NCBI GenBank assembly: GCA_902475435.1
Contig: CABRZL010000003.1
Span: 1-51,131 of the forward strand
DNA length: 51,131 nucleotides
Origin: an uncultured Eubacteriales bacterium
GTDB lineage: Bacteria > Bacillota > Clostridia > Oscillospirales > Oscillospiraceae
Direction: 5' to 3'
The notes under the pieces were generated by a model. It ran no database searches and was not told the DNA's origin. It was given only the letters and a program-made list of their open reading frames with translations. Below, piece by piece: positions 8,404-16,698 of this stretch. The position numbers were made by a program, and so were the translations under genes. How positions within the stretch are numbered: position 1 is the first letter of the stretch; every line of letters begins with the position of its first letter.

Positions 8404-9507
8404 TCATTTGGATGTGCTTCGCAGCGCAAGATATTTTCCTTTTAAATATCGGCCCAGATAAATCAGGCCCATAGAGCCCGCTGCAGCGATCAGCAGCCTT
8501 GGGACGGAGAATAGGAACCATTCCGGAGTAGAGAGTTCCGGTTGTGCGCCAACAAAATGGCTCCAAAGCCGGTTATAATATGTGATGAAAGTTCGATGTA
8601 GCGCTAAAATTGGGATGGTGTTTTGCCCCAATACCAGGAAGACATGAGAAATACGCCAATGCTCAATGAGACGACAGATTCGCAGCAACACACAAGGACC
8701 CAGAATTCCACCGACAAAATAGATTAGTACGCCCCAATCTCCATGGGGGCCATAGGCGCTCATCAGCATGGAGGTGCTCATGGCATCATTCCAAATACCG
8801 ATTCCCAATACAGCTCCGGCTGCCAAAATATACACCAAGAGCTCCGGCCATTTCCGTTTCCATGGGTACTCTAGGATGTCCTTTTGCCGGATTCCCCAGC
8901 CGGCGGCCATCAAAGCCGCAGCCAAAAAGCAATTACTGGCATTCCAGGGAAGCCGCAAAGGCAGGTGGTTCAACAGCACAGTGATAAGAAGGCAGGGAAT
9001 TATGGAATATCGGAGTTTCCAGCCAAACCGTCGGCGCAGCCATAAAAGCAGAAGAAATGCCGCAGAGGCAGTGACCATAGCGGTTAAAAACCACAGAGGA
9101 TAATTGTAGGAGGTAAAAAAGTGAAGCGATGGAGTCAGGTCATCCATCCAAATGACACCCTCGGAATATAAAACGCCAAAGATTCGTTTTGCAATTTGCT
9201 TCACAGCTTCCCGGCCCTGTGTTTCCAAATAGGGAACCCAGTCCAAGACATATAGCACCATCAGTAAGGCGTTATATCCAAAGTAAGGGCGAAGCAGCGG
9301 TTTTATACGTTTTTTGAACTGGCTCCAAATTGGCTCTGCTTTGTCCTTCCACAGGAAGCCTGCTGTCAGGAAAAATAGCGGGATCAGCAAGACATAGCCT
9401 ACTGTACCGGTATACGGTGCGCCGTCTGCATGAACCGAAATGATCCACAGCATGGCAATGCCTTTGGCTATGTCCAAATAGTCTTTCCGCTTTCTCACAT
9501 CCGTCAT
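8404..9507 (-). CDS. Membrane acyltransferase family 3 protein inside the arginine cluster
   Basis: A 367-residue multi-pass membrane protein of the acyltransferase 3 (OafA/NodX) family. It starts with the family hallmark RKDYLDIAKGIAMLWIISVH, whose histidine is the usual catalytic residue, and has roughly ten hydrophobic helices. Such enzymes acetylate or acylate sugars of cell-surface polymers. It lies between argC and argJ on the same strand, with 37- and 31-bp gaps and its own GGGAGCG ribosome site. It should therefore be co-transcribed with the arginine genes, which is odd for this function. A second, divergent family member lies at 33973-35085. The substrate is unknown. Confidence 0.85.
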   Translation of the reverse strand: MTDVRKRKDYLDIAKGIAMLWIISVHADGAPYTGTVGYVLLIPLFFLTAGFLWKDKAEPIWSQFKKRIKPLLRPYFGYNALLMVLYVLDWVPYLETQGREAVKQIAKRIFGVLYSEGVIWMDDLTPSLHFFTSYNYPLWFLTAMVTASAAFLLLLWLRRRFGWKLRYSIIPCLLITVLLNHLPLRLPWNASNCFLAAALMAAGWGIRQKDILEYPWKRKWPELLVYILAAGAVLGIGIWNDAMSTSMLMSAYGPHGDWGVLIYFVGGILGPCVLLRICRLIEHWRISHVFLVLGQNTIPILALHRTFITYYNRLWSHFVGAQPELSTPEWFLFSVPRLLIAAAGSMGLIYLGRYLKGKYLALRSTSK

Positions 9508-9544
9508 TGCTTGTCGCTCCCTTGTATATACTAGGGAAATTGTA

Positions 9545-10486
9545 TCACAGGCTCAGGTTCTCGTCTACACCCATCATAATATTTAGATTTTGGACAGCCG
9601 CACCGGAAGCGCCTTTGCCCAGATTGTCAAATTGGGCGGCCACAATAGCTTGGGTTTCGTTGCCGCAAACAAAAATGTTTAAATCGTTTGTGCCCACTAC
9701 ATTGTTGCTTCCCAAGAATCCGTTTGAAATCATGTTGCCGCCCATTACAGGAGCAACATGGATGTTGTGCTCATCCGCGTAAAAATTGGCATAGGCGGAT
9801 CGGAGTGTTTCTAAACTGCCGCCGTGGGGCAATAAATCAAAAAACAAAGGGATTGTTACTAACATGCCCTGGGGAAAGTCGCAAACAATGGGACAGAATA
9901 TCGGTTTTCTCGTAAGGCCGCAAACCTGCATCATTTCAGGAATATGTTTATGAGAAAGCGTCAGCCCATAGTGGCGGGGGGAATCATATTCCGGATCGCG
10001 TTCCGGGGACTCGTATTGCTCGATCATTTTTTTCCCGCCGCCGGTATAGCCGGTAAGACTGTGGGCGCATAGAGGATAATCCGGAGAGAGGAGTCCAAGC
10101 TGAATCAACGGATAGACCAAAGAGATAAATCCGGTGGCATGACAGCCTGGATTTGCCACAAATTGCGCCGATTCAATGGCTGTTCGATGCGCTTTTGAGA
10201 GTTCTGGAAAACCGTAAGCCCAGGCAGGATCAGTGCGATGTGCGGTGGAAGCGTCAATGACGCGAGTGCGGCTGTTCTCTACCATAGCAGCGGCCTCTTT
10301 TGCGGCCGCGTCGGGCAAACACAGGAATACAAAATCAGCTTCGTTGATGGCAGCTTTCCGAGCGGCTGGGTCTTTCTTCTCAGCTTCAGGTAGCGTAATA
10401 AGGGAGACATCGTCTCGCATTCCCATGCGGCCCTCAATTTGAAGCCCTGTAGTACCGGCCCGGCCGTCAATAAATACTTTTGTCAT
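9545..10486 (-). CDS. argC: N-acetyl-gamma-glutamyl-phosphate reductase, short (type 2) form
   Basis: Reduces acetylglutamyl phosphate to the semialdehyde with NADPH. At 313 residues it is the shorter ArgC form. It begins MTKVFIDGRAGTTGLQI (nucleotide-binding loop) and has the catalytic cysteine in ANPGCHATG and the GYTGGGKKM and HKHIPEM substrate-site motifs. The start is the ATG at 10486, whose bases overlap the argH stop (ATGA) and which has GAGGCG upstream. The in-frame TTG two codons earlier is less likely. Translational coupling with argH is expected. Confidence 0.95.
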   Translation of the reverse strand: MTKVFIDGRAGTTGLQIEGRMGMRDDVSLITLPEAEKKDPAARKAAINEADFVFLCLPDAAAKEAAAMVENSRTRVIDASTAHRTDPAWAYGFPELSKAHRTAIESAQFVANPGCHATGFISLVYPLIQLGLLSPDYPLCAHSLTGYTGGGKKMIEQYESPERDPEYDSPRHYGLTLSHKHIPEMMQVCGLTRKPIFCPIVCDFPQGMLVTIPLFFDLLPHGGSLETLRSAYANFYADEHNIHVAPVMGGNMISNGFLGSNNVVGTNDLNIFVCGNETQAIVAAQFDNLGKGASGAAVQNLNIMMGVDENLSL

Positions 10487-11901
10487 TTGCAATTCGCCTC
10501 TGTTTCATAAGGCGCGGCCGAAGCTGCGTGCTCCTCCACAAAATTCTTGATGTATGAAATTTGACGCTTTACTTCATCCTCTGCTGGTCCGCCGAAGACG
10601 TTGCGGCCGTTGACACAGCTCCGCAGGGACAGCGCGTCGTAAATATCTCCGTCAAAGAGGCCGGACACGGCCCGGAAGTCCCGGAGTGTCAACGTATCCA
10701 AAGTATCGCCGGATTTTAGACAGTTGTTTACCAGACGGCCTACAATCATATATGCCTCCCGGAAAGGCATACCTTTCCGCGTCAGATAGTCCGCGCAATC
10801 TGTGGCGTTGATAAAGCCGCCGGAGGCAGCCTTCTGCATGTTTTTCGGCAAAACAGTCATGGTCTTAATCATAGCGGAAAAAACAGGAATACAGAGTTCA
10901 ACCGTGTCAATGGTGTCAAAAACTGGCTCTTTATCCTCCTGCATATCCTTGTTATAGGCCAGTGGCAGTCCCTTCATCACCGTCAAAAGGGTAATCAGAG
11001 AACCATAAACCCGGCCTGTTTTTCCCCGAACTAGCTCAGCTACGTCTGGATTTTTCTTTTGAGGCATAATCGAGGAACCAGTGGAGTAGGCGTCGTCCAT
11101 CTCCACAAATTTAAACTCCCAGGAACACCAGAGAATGATCTCCTCAGAAAAACGACTCAAATGCATCATGAGAATGGAACAGGCGGAGAGAAATTCTAGG
11201 GCAAAGTCACGATCCGACACGGAATCCATGGAGTTTTCCGTTGGCTTTTTGAAGCCCAGCAGTTCAGCGGTCCGTTGACGGTTGATGGGATAGGAAGAGG
11301 TAGCCAGAGCGCCGGCACCCAGAGGACACTCGTCCATGCGCTCCAGGCAGTCTTCCAGCCGTGTGATGTCGCGGCGGAGCATATTGGCATATGCCATCAT
11401 ATAGTGGGCGAAGGTAGTGGGCTGGGCTCGCTGAAGGTGGGTATAGCCGGGCATGACTGTTTGCGTGTTCTCTTCTGCCTTTGCAATGAGAACCTTTTCC
11501 AAATCCAGCAACATACCAATAATTTTGGGAATCTCCTGTTTCACATAAAGCCGAAAATCTACAGCTACCTGATCGTTTCGGCTCCGTCCTGTGTGGAGGC
11601 GTTTGCCATCCGGGCCGATCCGCTCAGTCAGCATGGCCTCAATATTCATATGAATGTCTTCGTTTTCCATGGAGAACTCGACTTGGCCGTTTTCAATATC
11701 CCGTAAAATGGCCTGTAGCCCTTGAATGATGTCTTGGGCTTCATCTTTGGTAATAATGCCCTGTTCTCCAAGCATGGTAGCGTGAGCGATGGAACCCTGG
11801 ATATCCTGCTGGTATAGCCGGACGTCAAATGTAATAGAAGAGTTAAAGTCATTTACCAGTGTATCAGTCTCTTTCTGAAACCGGCCTGCCCATAATTTCA
11901 T
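10483..11901 (-). CDS. argH: Argininosuccinate lyase
   Basis: Splits argininosuccinate to arginine and fumarate. The 472-residue protein belongs to the fumarase/aspartase superfamily. It shows the superfamily signature GSSIMPQKKNPD with its catalytic loop, HTGRSRNDQVA, and the TPGYTHLQRAQP-like stretch MPGYTHLQRAQPTTFAHY. The length is typical. It follows argG by 84 bp and ends in a 4-bp overlap with argC. Confidence 0.97.
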   Translation of the reverse strand: MKLWAGRFQKETDTLVNDFNSSITFDVRLYQQDIQGSIAHATMLGEQGIITKDEAQDIIQGLQAILRDIENGQVEFSMENEDIHMNIEAMLTERIGPDGKRLHTGRSRNDQVAVDFRLYVKQEIPKIIGMLLDLEKVLIAKAEENTQTVMPGYTHLQRAQPTTFAHYMMAYANMLRRDITRLEDCLERMDECPLGAGALATSSYPINRQRTAELLGFKKPTENSMDSVSDRDFALEFLSACSILMMHLSRFSEEIILWCSWEFKFVEMDDAYSTGSSIMPQKKNPDVAELVRGKTGRVYGSLITLLTVMKGLPLAYNKDMQEDKEPVFDTIDTVELCIPVFSAMIKTMTVLPKNMQKAASGGFINATDCADYLTRKGMPFREAYMIVGRLVNNCLKSGDTLDTLTLRDFRAVSGLFDGDIYDALSLRSCVNGRNVFGGPAEDEVKRQISYIKNFVEEHAASAAPYETEANCK

Positions 11902-11943
11902 AGCATGTGTCTCCTTTCCTTTTCCGACTGTGGAAGATGTGAT

Positions 11944-11969
11944 GGCAGCAGGGCCGGCGCCCTGCTGCC
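11944..11969. promoter_or_regulatory. Hairpin between argG and argH
   Basis: A perfect 11-bp GC-rich stem (GGCAGCAGGGC and complement, 4-nt loop) lies in the 84-bp gap between argG and argH. No T-tract follows on either strand. It is more likely an RNA processing or stability element, or a partial attenuator, than a full terminator. Confidence 0.45.
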
Positions 11970-11985
11970 GTAAGATGTTAGAGAA

Positions 11986-13206
11986 TTACAGTTTGCCCTG
12001 TTCCCGCAAGGCCTGGACGGTATCTGGCAATCCCCAGAGATTGATAAAACCCTTGGAATCCATCTGATCGTAGTCGCTTTCATTGAAAGTCACCAGGTCT
12101 TCAGAATACAGCGTACAAGGCGAGGTGACGCTGGAGGTGATGATATTCCCTTTATAAAGCTTTAGCTTTACGGTGCCGGTGACATACTTTTGTGTGTCTA
12201 CAGCAAAGGCCTGCAAAGCTTCCCGCAGGGGTGAAAACCATTTTCCGTTGTATACCAGATCGGCAAAATCCACGGCCAGTTTCGTTTTCATATGTTTCGT
12301 ATCTTTGTCCAGGGTAATCATTTCGAGGACTTCGTGGGCACGATAGAGGATGGTGCCGCCGGGCGTTTCGTATACGCCGCGATCCTTCATGCCTACCAGC
12401 CGATTTTCTACAATGTCTAAAATGCCGATGCCGTTGGCACCGCCCAATTGATTGAGCTTCCGAATAATATCGCTGGCTTTCATCTTTTCACCGTCAACAG
12501 CGACGGGCCAACCCTTTTCAAAGTCCAGGGTAACATATGTAGGCTGATCGGGGGCCATTGCAGGCGAAACGCCCATTTCCAGGAACCCCGGCTTATCATA
12601 TTGCGGCTCGTTAGCGGGATCTTCCAAATCTAAGCCCTCGTGGCTCAAATGCCAGAGATTCTTGTCTTTGCTATAATTGGTTTCCCGAGAGATCTTCAAG
12701 GGAACATTATGTGCTTCGGCATAATCGATTTCTTCATCACGGCCCTTAATGTCCCACTCTCTCCAGGGAGCGATGATAGTCATCTCCGGGGCAAAACGCT
12801 TGATAGCCAATTCAAACCGAACCTGGTCGTTTCCCTTGCCGGTGCATCCGTGGCAGATGGCGTCGGCTCCTTCGGCTTTGGCAATCTCGACTAATTTCTT
12901 TGCGATAATGGGACGTGCAAAGGCGGTGCCCAGCAGGTAGTCTTCGTATTTGGCGCCCATCATCATCGAGGGGATGATGACGTCATCCACCATCTCATCG
13001 GTGAGGTCGGCTATATACAGCTTGGATGCGCCGGTTTTGATTGCTTTTTCTTCCAAGCCGTCCAACTCGGTTCCCTGGCCGACGTCGCCGGAAACTGCGA
13101 TAATTTCGGGATTTCCATAGTTCTCTTTCAGCCACGGGATAATAATAGAAGTATCCAGTCCGCCGGAATAGGCCAAAACAACTTTTTTTATTTCCTTGGT
13201 TGCCAT
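11986..13206 (-). CDS. argG: Argininosuccinate synthase
   Basis: Joins citrulline and aspartate using ATP. The 406-residue protein has the PP-loop ATP motif VLAYSGGLDTS at residues 10-20, the CHGCTGKGNDQVRFE motif and the SYEPCAL-like substrate loops of the family in between. It is the first gene of the arginine cluster. Its ATG is preceded by AGGAGG. The promoter region at 13260-13321 carries repeated TGCATATTT elements shared with the importer operon. Confidence 0.97.
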   Translation of the reverse strand: MATKEIKKVVLAYSGGLDTSIIIPWLKENYGNPEIIAVSGDVGQGTELDGLEEKAIKTGASKLYIADLTDEMVDDVIIPSMMMGAKYEDYLLGTAFARPIIAKKLVEIAKAEGADAICHGCTGKGNDQVRFELAIKRFAPEMTIIAPWREWDIKGRDEEIDYAEAHNVPLKISRETNYSKDKNLWHLSHEGLDLEDPANEPQYDKPGFLEMGVSPAMAPDQPTYVTLDFEKGWPVAVDGEKMKASDIIRKLNQLGGANGIGILDIVENRLVGMKDRGVYETPGGTILYRAHEVLEMITLDKDTKHMKTKLAVDFADLVYNGKWFSPLREALQAFAVDTQKYVTGTVKLKLYKGNIITSSVTSPCTLYSEDLVTFNESDYDQMDSKGFINLWGLPDTVQALREQGKL

Positions 13207-13259
13207 GCAAATAGCCTCCTATGTTATATGGCGCGTGCCAATATTTTCTTTGTGCATGT

Positions 13260-13288
13260 ATGGTATCATAATCAAATGGCTTTTTCAA
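13260..13288 (-). promoter_or_regulatory. argG promoter
   Basis: On the minus strand TTGAAA (13283-13288), 17 bp and TACCAT (13260-13265) form a good housekeeping promoter 54 bp upstream of the argG start. It is probably the main promoter of the whole biosynthetic cluster. Confidence 0.65.
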
Positions 13289-13292
13289 GCGC

Positions 13293-13321
13293 AAATATGC
13301 ATAAGAATGAAAAAATATGCG
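13293..13321 (-). promoter_or_regulatory. Candidate ArgR operator sites at the argG promoter
   Basis: TGCATATTT (13293-13301) and CGCATATTT (13313-13321), read on the minus strand, lie 20 bp apart, two helical turns. They sit just upstream of the -35 box. The arrangement mirrors that at the amino acid importer promoter (4082-4121). Confidence 0.45.
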
Positions 13322-13351
13322 TATTTTTTTTGACAAAGTATACATATATAC

Positions 13352-13381
13352 ATAAATATTCATAAAATAGTGAATATTTAT
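13352..13381. promoter_or_regulatory. Inverted repeat between argG and the esterase gene, candidate ARG-type operator
   Basis: Two perfect 11-bp arms, ATAAATATTCA and TGAATATTTAT, are separated by 8 bp. Each arm resembles an ArgR half-site (TGAAT followed by A/T). The left arm overlaps the -10 (TAAATA, 13353-13358) of a plus-strand promoter whose -35 is TTGACA at 13330-13335. A repressor here would block the divergent esterase gene and could also act on argG. Confidence 0.45.
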
Positions 13382-13469
13382 AAGGACGGAATATGGTATG
13401 ATTTTGTCACTTGTAAAGGGCGGCCGAATTGTCTATGATATTCGTGCAATATAGAAAGGAGTTTTTGCT

Positions 13470-15176
13470 ATGCGGCATATTCCCCTGCCACCGGTATTCG
13501 AACAGGACAAGCAATATCGAAGCACACCGGTGAAGCTTGAACACACCCCGGAGCTAGAAGCTCGAATCATGCGAGATGCTCAGGAACGGGAGAAGCGTCG
13601 ACCATTGGCGGAGCGCTTTTCTGTGGGGGTTGCATCTTTTGAAAGAACAACGATTCCCTATCGCTTATATGTACCGGAACATTTGGAGCCTGACAAGAAG
13701 TATCCGCTGGTTTTGTACCTGCATGGAGGCGGGGAGCGGGGAGATGACAATATTTCTCAGCTGCTGGCCAATGAGGGCGCCCTGGTTTGGGTAAGAGATC
13801 AGGAGGATGCACCGCAAAAGAAATGTTTTGTCTTAGCGCCGCAGAGTCCGGCGGGAGAACTTGGCTGGATGGAGCCGCATTTATTGGCGGTGAATACAGC
13901 GCTGGAAACCATCCTCGCGCAGTATCCCATTGATGAAAACCGGCTGTATTTGACGGGGGTTAGTATGGGCGGTATAGGCTGTTGGTACATGAATTATATG
14001 TATCCCAGCAGATTTGCCGCAGCAGTGACCTGCTGTCCGGCGGCCGATACAGATGCGGATCGGCTGGATCAGACTGCCTTGAATGCTCTTGCGTCAGCGT
14101 TTGTTGGGAAGAAGCTATGGCTGTTTCATGCGGAAGATGATTTTGTGGTGCCGGTAGAAATCTCACGAAAGCTGGTTGCCGCGCTGGAAGCACAGGGCTG
14201 TCATAAAAATCGTGATTTTTTCTATACAGAATATCCAGCAGAGATGGGATTAAATCATGGCTGCTGGGAAAAAGCATATTCACTGAATTTGATGCGCCGG
14301 TGGTTGATGACGCAAGCGCTCGATCAACCATCCATGCCGGAGCACCCTGGAAAACCGGAGGTGATTCCACCAGAGATGCAGGCGTTAGCCGATCAAATGG
14401 AGCGAGATCGTGAAGCGCGAAAAGTATATCTTTCAAGGTTCCAAGAGAGGGTACAGAAACGAGATGGAATTACCATTCAATACCGTCTGTATACTCCCCC
14501 AAATCTTGTGTCAGAAAAGCAGTATCCTCTGATTTTGTTTCTCCATGGTATTGGGGAATGCGGGGAGGACAATATGGCGCCGCTGGTTGCAAGCGACGGC
14601 GGTATAGGCTGGGTAGCGGCTCAGGACCGGGGAGAGATTGGTCCCTGTTTTGTTTTAGTGCCCCAGTGCCCATATCCCATTCCCGGACTTCGATGGGAAG
14701 AAGAATATCTTTCTGTCATAGAAGAAATATTGATGGCATTGGGAACAGAGCTGCCGGTGGATTCCGACCGCATCTATGCGACCGGTTTGAGTATGGGCGG
14801 ATTTGGCGTGTGGAATTTGCTTCGGATGTTCCCGGAACAGTTCGCTGCTGCGGTGACATGTTGTGCTGCCAGCCTGGAAGGAACGATTTGGGAAAACCAT
14901 GTGGATGAAACAGCATTGCAGCAATGTATACCGGCGCTTCGGAGGATTCCTTTATGGATGTTCCATGCGGAGGATGATCCCGCGGTTCCGGTAACCGTTA
15001 CGCAAACCATGGATTTGGCGCTCCGTGGCCTTGGACGTACTCCGGGAAAAGATTATCGTGTGACGATTTATCCGGCCTCCAAGCACTATGGACATGCCTG
15101 TTGGGTTCCTGCATTCAGCAGTCCGGAATTGCGGCGCTGGGTATTGGAACAACGGAAACATACCCCGTCTCGTTAA
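13470..15176 (+). CDS. Tandem-duplicated alpha/beta hydrolase (two esterase domains in one chain)
   Basis: A 568-residue protein made of two homologous esterase units, about residues 60-285 and 320-565. Both start with an R-x-x-x-x-x-YRLY strand and have an oxyanion LHGxGExGxDN motif. Both carry a nucleophile elbow (GVSMGG; GLSMGG), an acid residue in FHAEDDxxVP, and a late histidine (LNHGCW; YGHACW). Each unit thus appears to hold a complete Ser-Asp-His triad. The family resembles dienelactone hydrolase/PHB depolymerase-like esterases, which remove acyl or feruloyl groups. There is no signal peptide, so the protein should be cytosolic. It is transcribed divergently from argG. The substrate is unknown. 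Confidence 0.85.
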   Translation: MRHIPLPPVFEQDKQYRSTPVKLEHTPELEARIMRDAQEREKRRPLAERFSVGVASFERTTIPYRLYVPEHLEPDKKYPLVLYLHGGGERGDDNISQLLANEGALVWVRDQEDAPQKKCFVLAPQSPAGELGWMEPHLLAVNTALETILAQYPIDENRLYLTGVSMGGIGCWYMNYMYPSRFAAAVTCCPAADTDADRLDQTALNALASAFVGKKLWLFHAEDDFVVPVEISRKLVAALEAQGCHKNRDFFYTEYPAEMGLNHGCWEKAYSLNLMRRWLMTQALDQPSMPEHPGKPEVIPPEMQALADQMERDREARKVYLSRFQERVQKRDGITIQYRLYTPPNLVSEKQYPLILFLHGIGECGEDNMAPLVASDGGIGWVAAQDRGEIGPCFVLVPQCPYPIPGLRWEEEYLSVIEEILMALGTELPVDSDRIYATGLSMGGFGVWNLLRMFPEQFAAAVTCCAASLEGTIWENHVDETALQQCIPALRRIPLWMFHAEDDPAVPVTVTQTMDLALRGLGRTPGKDYRVTIYPASKHYGHACWVPAFSSPELRRWVLEQRKHTPSR

Positions 15177-15186
15177 AGACGGGGTA
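15161..15186. terminator. Shared hairpin between convergent esterase and EamA genes
   Basis: A 10-bp perfect stem (TACCCCGTCT and complement) has its 6-nt loop made of the last bases and stop codon of the esterase gene. It lies 19 bp from the stop of the convergent transporter gene and could serve both, although the T-tracts are weak. Confidence 0.5.
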
Positions 15187-15204
15187 TGCAGCAAAGGAGA
15201 AAAT

Positions 15205-16068
15205 CTACAGCGGTATTAACATGGAGAGCGTACCCACCACGATCAGACAGAGACCCACGAGGCCGCGGCGGGACAACCGTTCGTGAAATACCAGATAGGA
15301 AAATATAATGGTGACTAAAATGCTCAGCTTATCAATCGGGACGACTATGCTGGCGAGGCCGTCCTGTAAGGCTTTATAGTAACACAACCATGAAGCACCG
15401 GTAGCGAGGCCGGACAGACAGATGAATCCCAATTCTTTTTTGGGAATTTGACGCAGGGTATGTTGCTTGCCGGTAACAAATACAACAAGCCATGCCATTA
15501 CCAGAACCACACAGGTTCGAATGGCTGTGCCGAGGTTCGATTCCACACCATCAATTCCGATTTTTCCCAAAATAGCAGTTAGACTGGCAAAGACAGCGGA
15601 GCCTACTGCATACAGCAGCCAGCCGCGACGTTGCTGTTTTTCCTCAGTATCTTTTTTCTGAATCATCAGCAGTGTGCCTACGGAGATCGCGATGATGCAC
15701 AGTGTTTTAAACCAGGTGATTCCCTCGCCCAAAACGATCAAAGCTAAAAGAATGGTAAGCACTGTGCTGGATTTGTCAATGGGTACTACTTTATTCACGT
15801 CGCCTAATTGAAGCGCCCGGAAGTAGCAGAGCCATGAGGCGCCGGTCGACAGACCAGATAGAATTAAGAAGGTCCAAGTTTTGGCACTCACTGTACCGAT
15901 TGTGGATTGGGAGTCTACTAAGAAAACCATTAGCCAGGAAAACAGCAGGATGATGATGGTCCGAATAGCGGTTGCCACATTAGAATCTGTTTTGCGAATG
16001 CCGCATTTGGCTAGGATAGAGGTAAGACCGGCAAATAGAGCAGAACCGAATGCAAACATAATCCACAT
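15205..16068 (-). CDS. EamA/DMT family transporter
   Basis: A 287-residue drug/metabolite transporter with two EamA repeats of five helices each. The repeat is visible in the paired phrases STGASWLCYFRALQLGDVNKVVPIDK and ATGASWLCYYKALQDGLASIVVPIDK. This is the usual ten-helix topology for small-molecule export or import. The start at 16068 is preceded by AAGGAG, which lies inside the last codons of the MarR gene. Translation is therefore coupled and the regulator probably controls the transporter. An upstream in-frame start at 16089 has no such site. The substrate is unknown. Confidence 0.9.
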   Translation of the reverse strand: MWIMFAFGSALFAGLTSILAKCGIRKTDSNVATAIRTIIILLFSWLMVFLVDSQSTIGTVSAKTWTFLILSGLSTGASWLCYFRALQLGDVNKVVPIDKSSTVLTILLALIVLGEGITWFKTLCIIAISVGTLLMIQKKDTEEKQQRRGWLLYAVGSAVFASLTAILGKIGIDGVESNLGTAIRTCVVLVMAWLVVFVTGKQHTLRQIPKKELGFICLSGLATGASWLCYYKALQDGLASIVVPIDKLSILVTIIFSYLVFHERLSRRGLVGLCLIVVGTLSMLIPL

Positions 16069-16069
16069 C

Positions 16070-16537
16070 TTATCGTGTCTCCTTTGCAACGCGTTGAATC
16101 AGCTCAGGAAAACCGGCGCGACTTTGAAGTTTGGAACGCTGATACAGAGTATCCAGAATCCGGGTGAACGTTTGGCGGTCCGCTTCGGATAGGTCTTCCA
16201 GCAGCCATTCATAAAACAAGGATTCTAAAGCAGCTTTGGAGTTTTTTAACTGCTGCGCTTTTTCTGTAGCATACAGAAGCTGGCTCCGCTGGTCCTTTGG
16301 GTTTTCAACGCGGATCAAATAGCCCTTTGCCTCCAGGCTGGCAGTCCGACGGGCAGAAGCACCTTTGTCAATATTTAAGGCTTCTCGAACCTCAGCCTGG
16401 GTGATGCCGGGATTATGGCGTACCAGATGTATGAAATCAAACTCTGCGGTGCCAATTCCATCAGCTTTCATGGTGCTGGTCGTAAATTTGTTTAACTCAC
16501 GAACGATCTTTGTCATTTTACGCTGTGTAGGATCCAT
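16070..16537 (-). CDS. MarR-family transcriptional regulator
   Basis: A 155-residue winged-helix regulator. The HTH region reads NPGITQAEVREALNIDKGASARRTASLEAKGYLIRVENPKDQRSQLLYATEKAQQL, the usual MarR recognition helix followed by the DxR wing. It is co-transcribed with the downstream EamA transporter, the common arrangement of a ligand-responsive repressor with an efflux pump. An 18-bp palindrome overlaps its own -10 box, indicating autoregulation. The inducing ligand is unknown. Confidence 0.92.
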   Translation of the reverse strand: MDPTQRKMTKIVRELNKFTTSTMKADGIGTAEFDFIHLVRHNPGITQAEVREALNIDKGASARRTASLEAKGYLIRVENPKDQRSQLLYATEKAQQLKNSKAALESLFYEWLLEDLSEADRQTFTRILDTLYQRSKLQSRAGFPELIQRVAKETR

Positions 16538-16552
16538 GAAATCGTCTCCTCA

Positions 16553-16608
16553 AAAAAGGATGTAGCATCAACTAATTAGATGATACTACATCCTTTTTGC
16601 GTTGTCAA
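16553..16608 (-). promoter_or_regulatory. MarR gene promoter with palindromic operator
   Basis: On the minus strand TTGACA (16603-16608), 17 bp and TATCAT (16580-16585) form a consensus promoter. The -10 is embedded in the palindrome ATCAwCTAATTAGwTGAT (16567-16584), which is itself nested in a longer inverted repeat (16553-16598) with arms AAAAAGGATGTAG/CTACATCCTTTTT. Binding of a MarR dimer here would block RNA polymerase. The outer arms could also fold in RNA as a hairpin with a T-tract. Confidence 0.7.
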
Positions 16609-16649
16609 GAACTGATAAAATATTATGTATTTTGGAAAGAAAATAAATT

Positions 16650-16691
16650 TGCACTTCTCTTGTCAAGCATAACCAAAACAAGAGAAGTGCA
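16650..16691 (-). terminator. Terminator after the Pro/Ser-rich lipoprotein gene
   Basis: A perfect 13-bp stem (TGCACTTCTCTTG and complement) lies 8 bp beyond the lipoprotein stop. On the minus strand it is followed by AAATTTATTTTC, a moderate T-rich tail. Confidence 0.7.
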
Positions 16692-16698
16692 TTTCATT

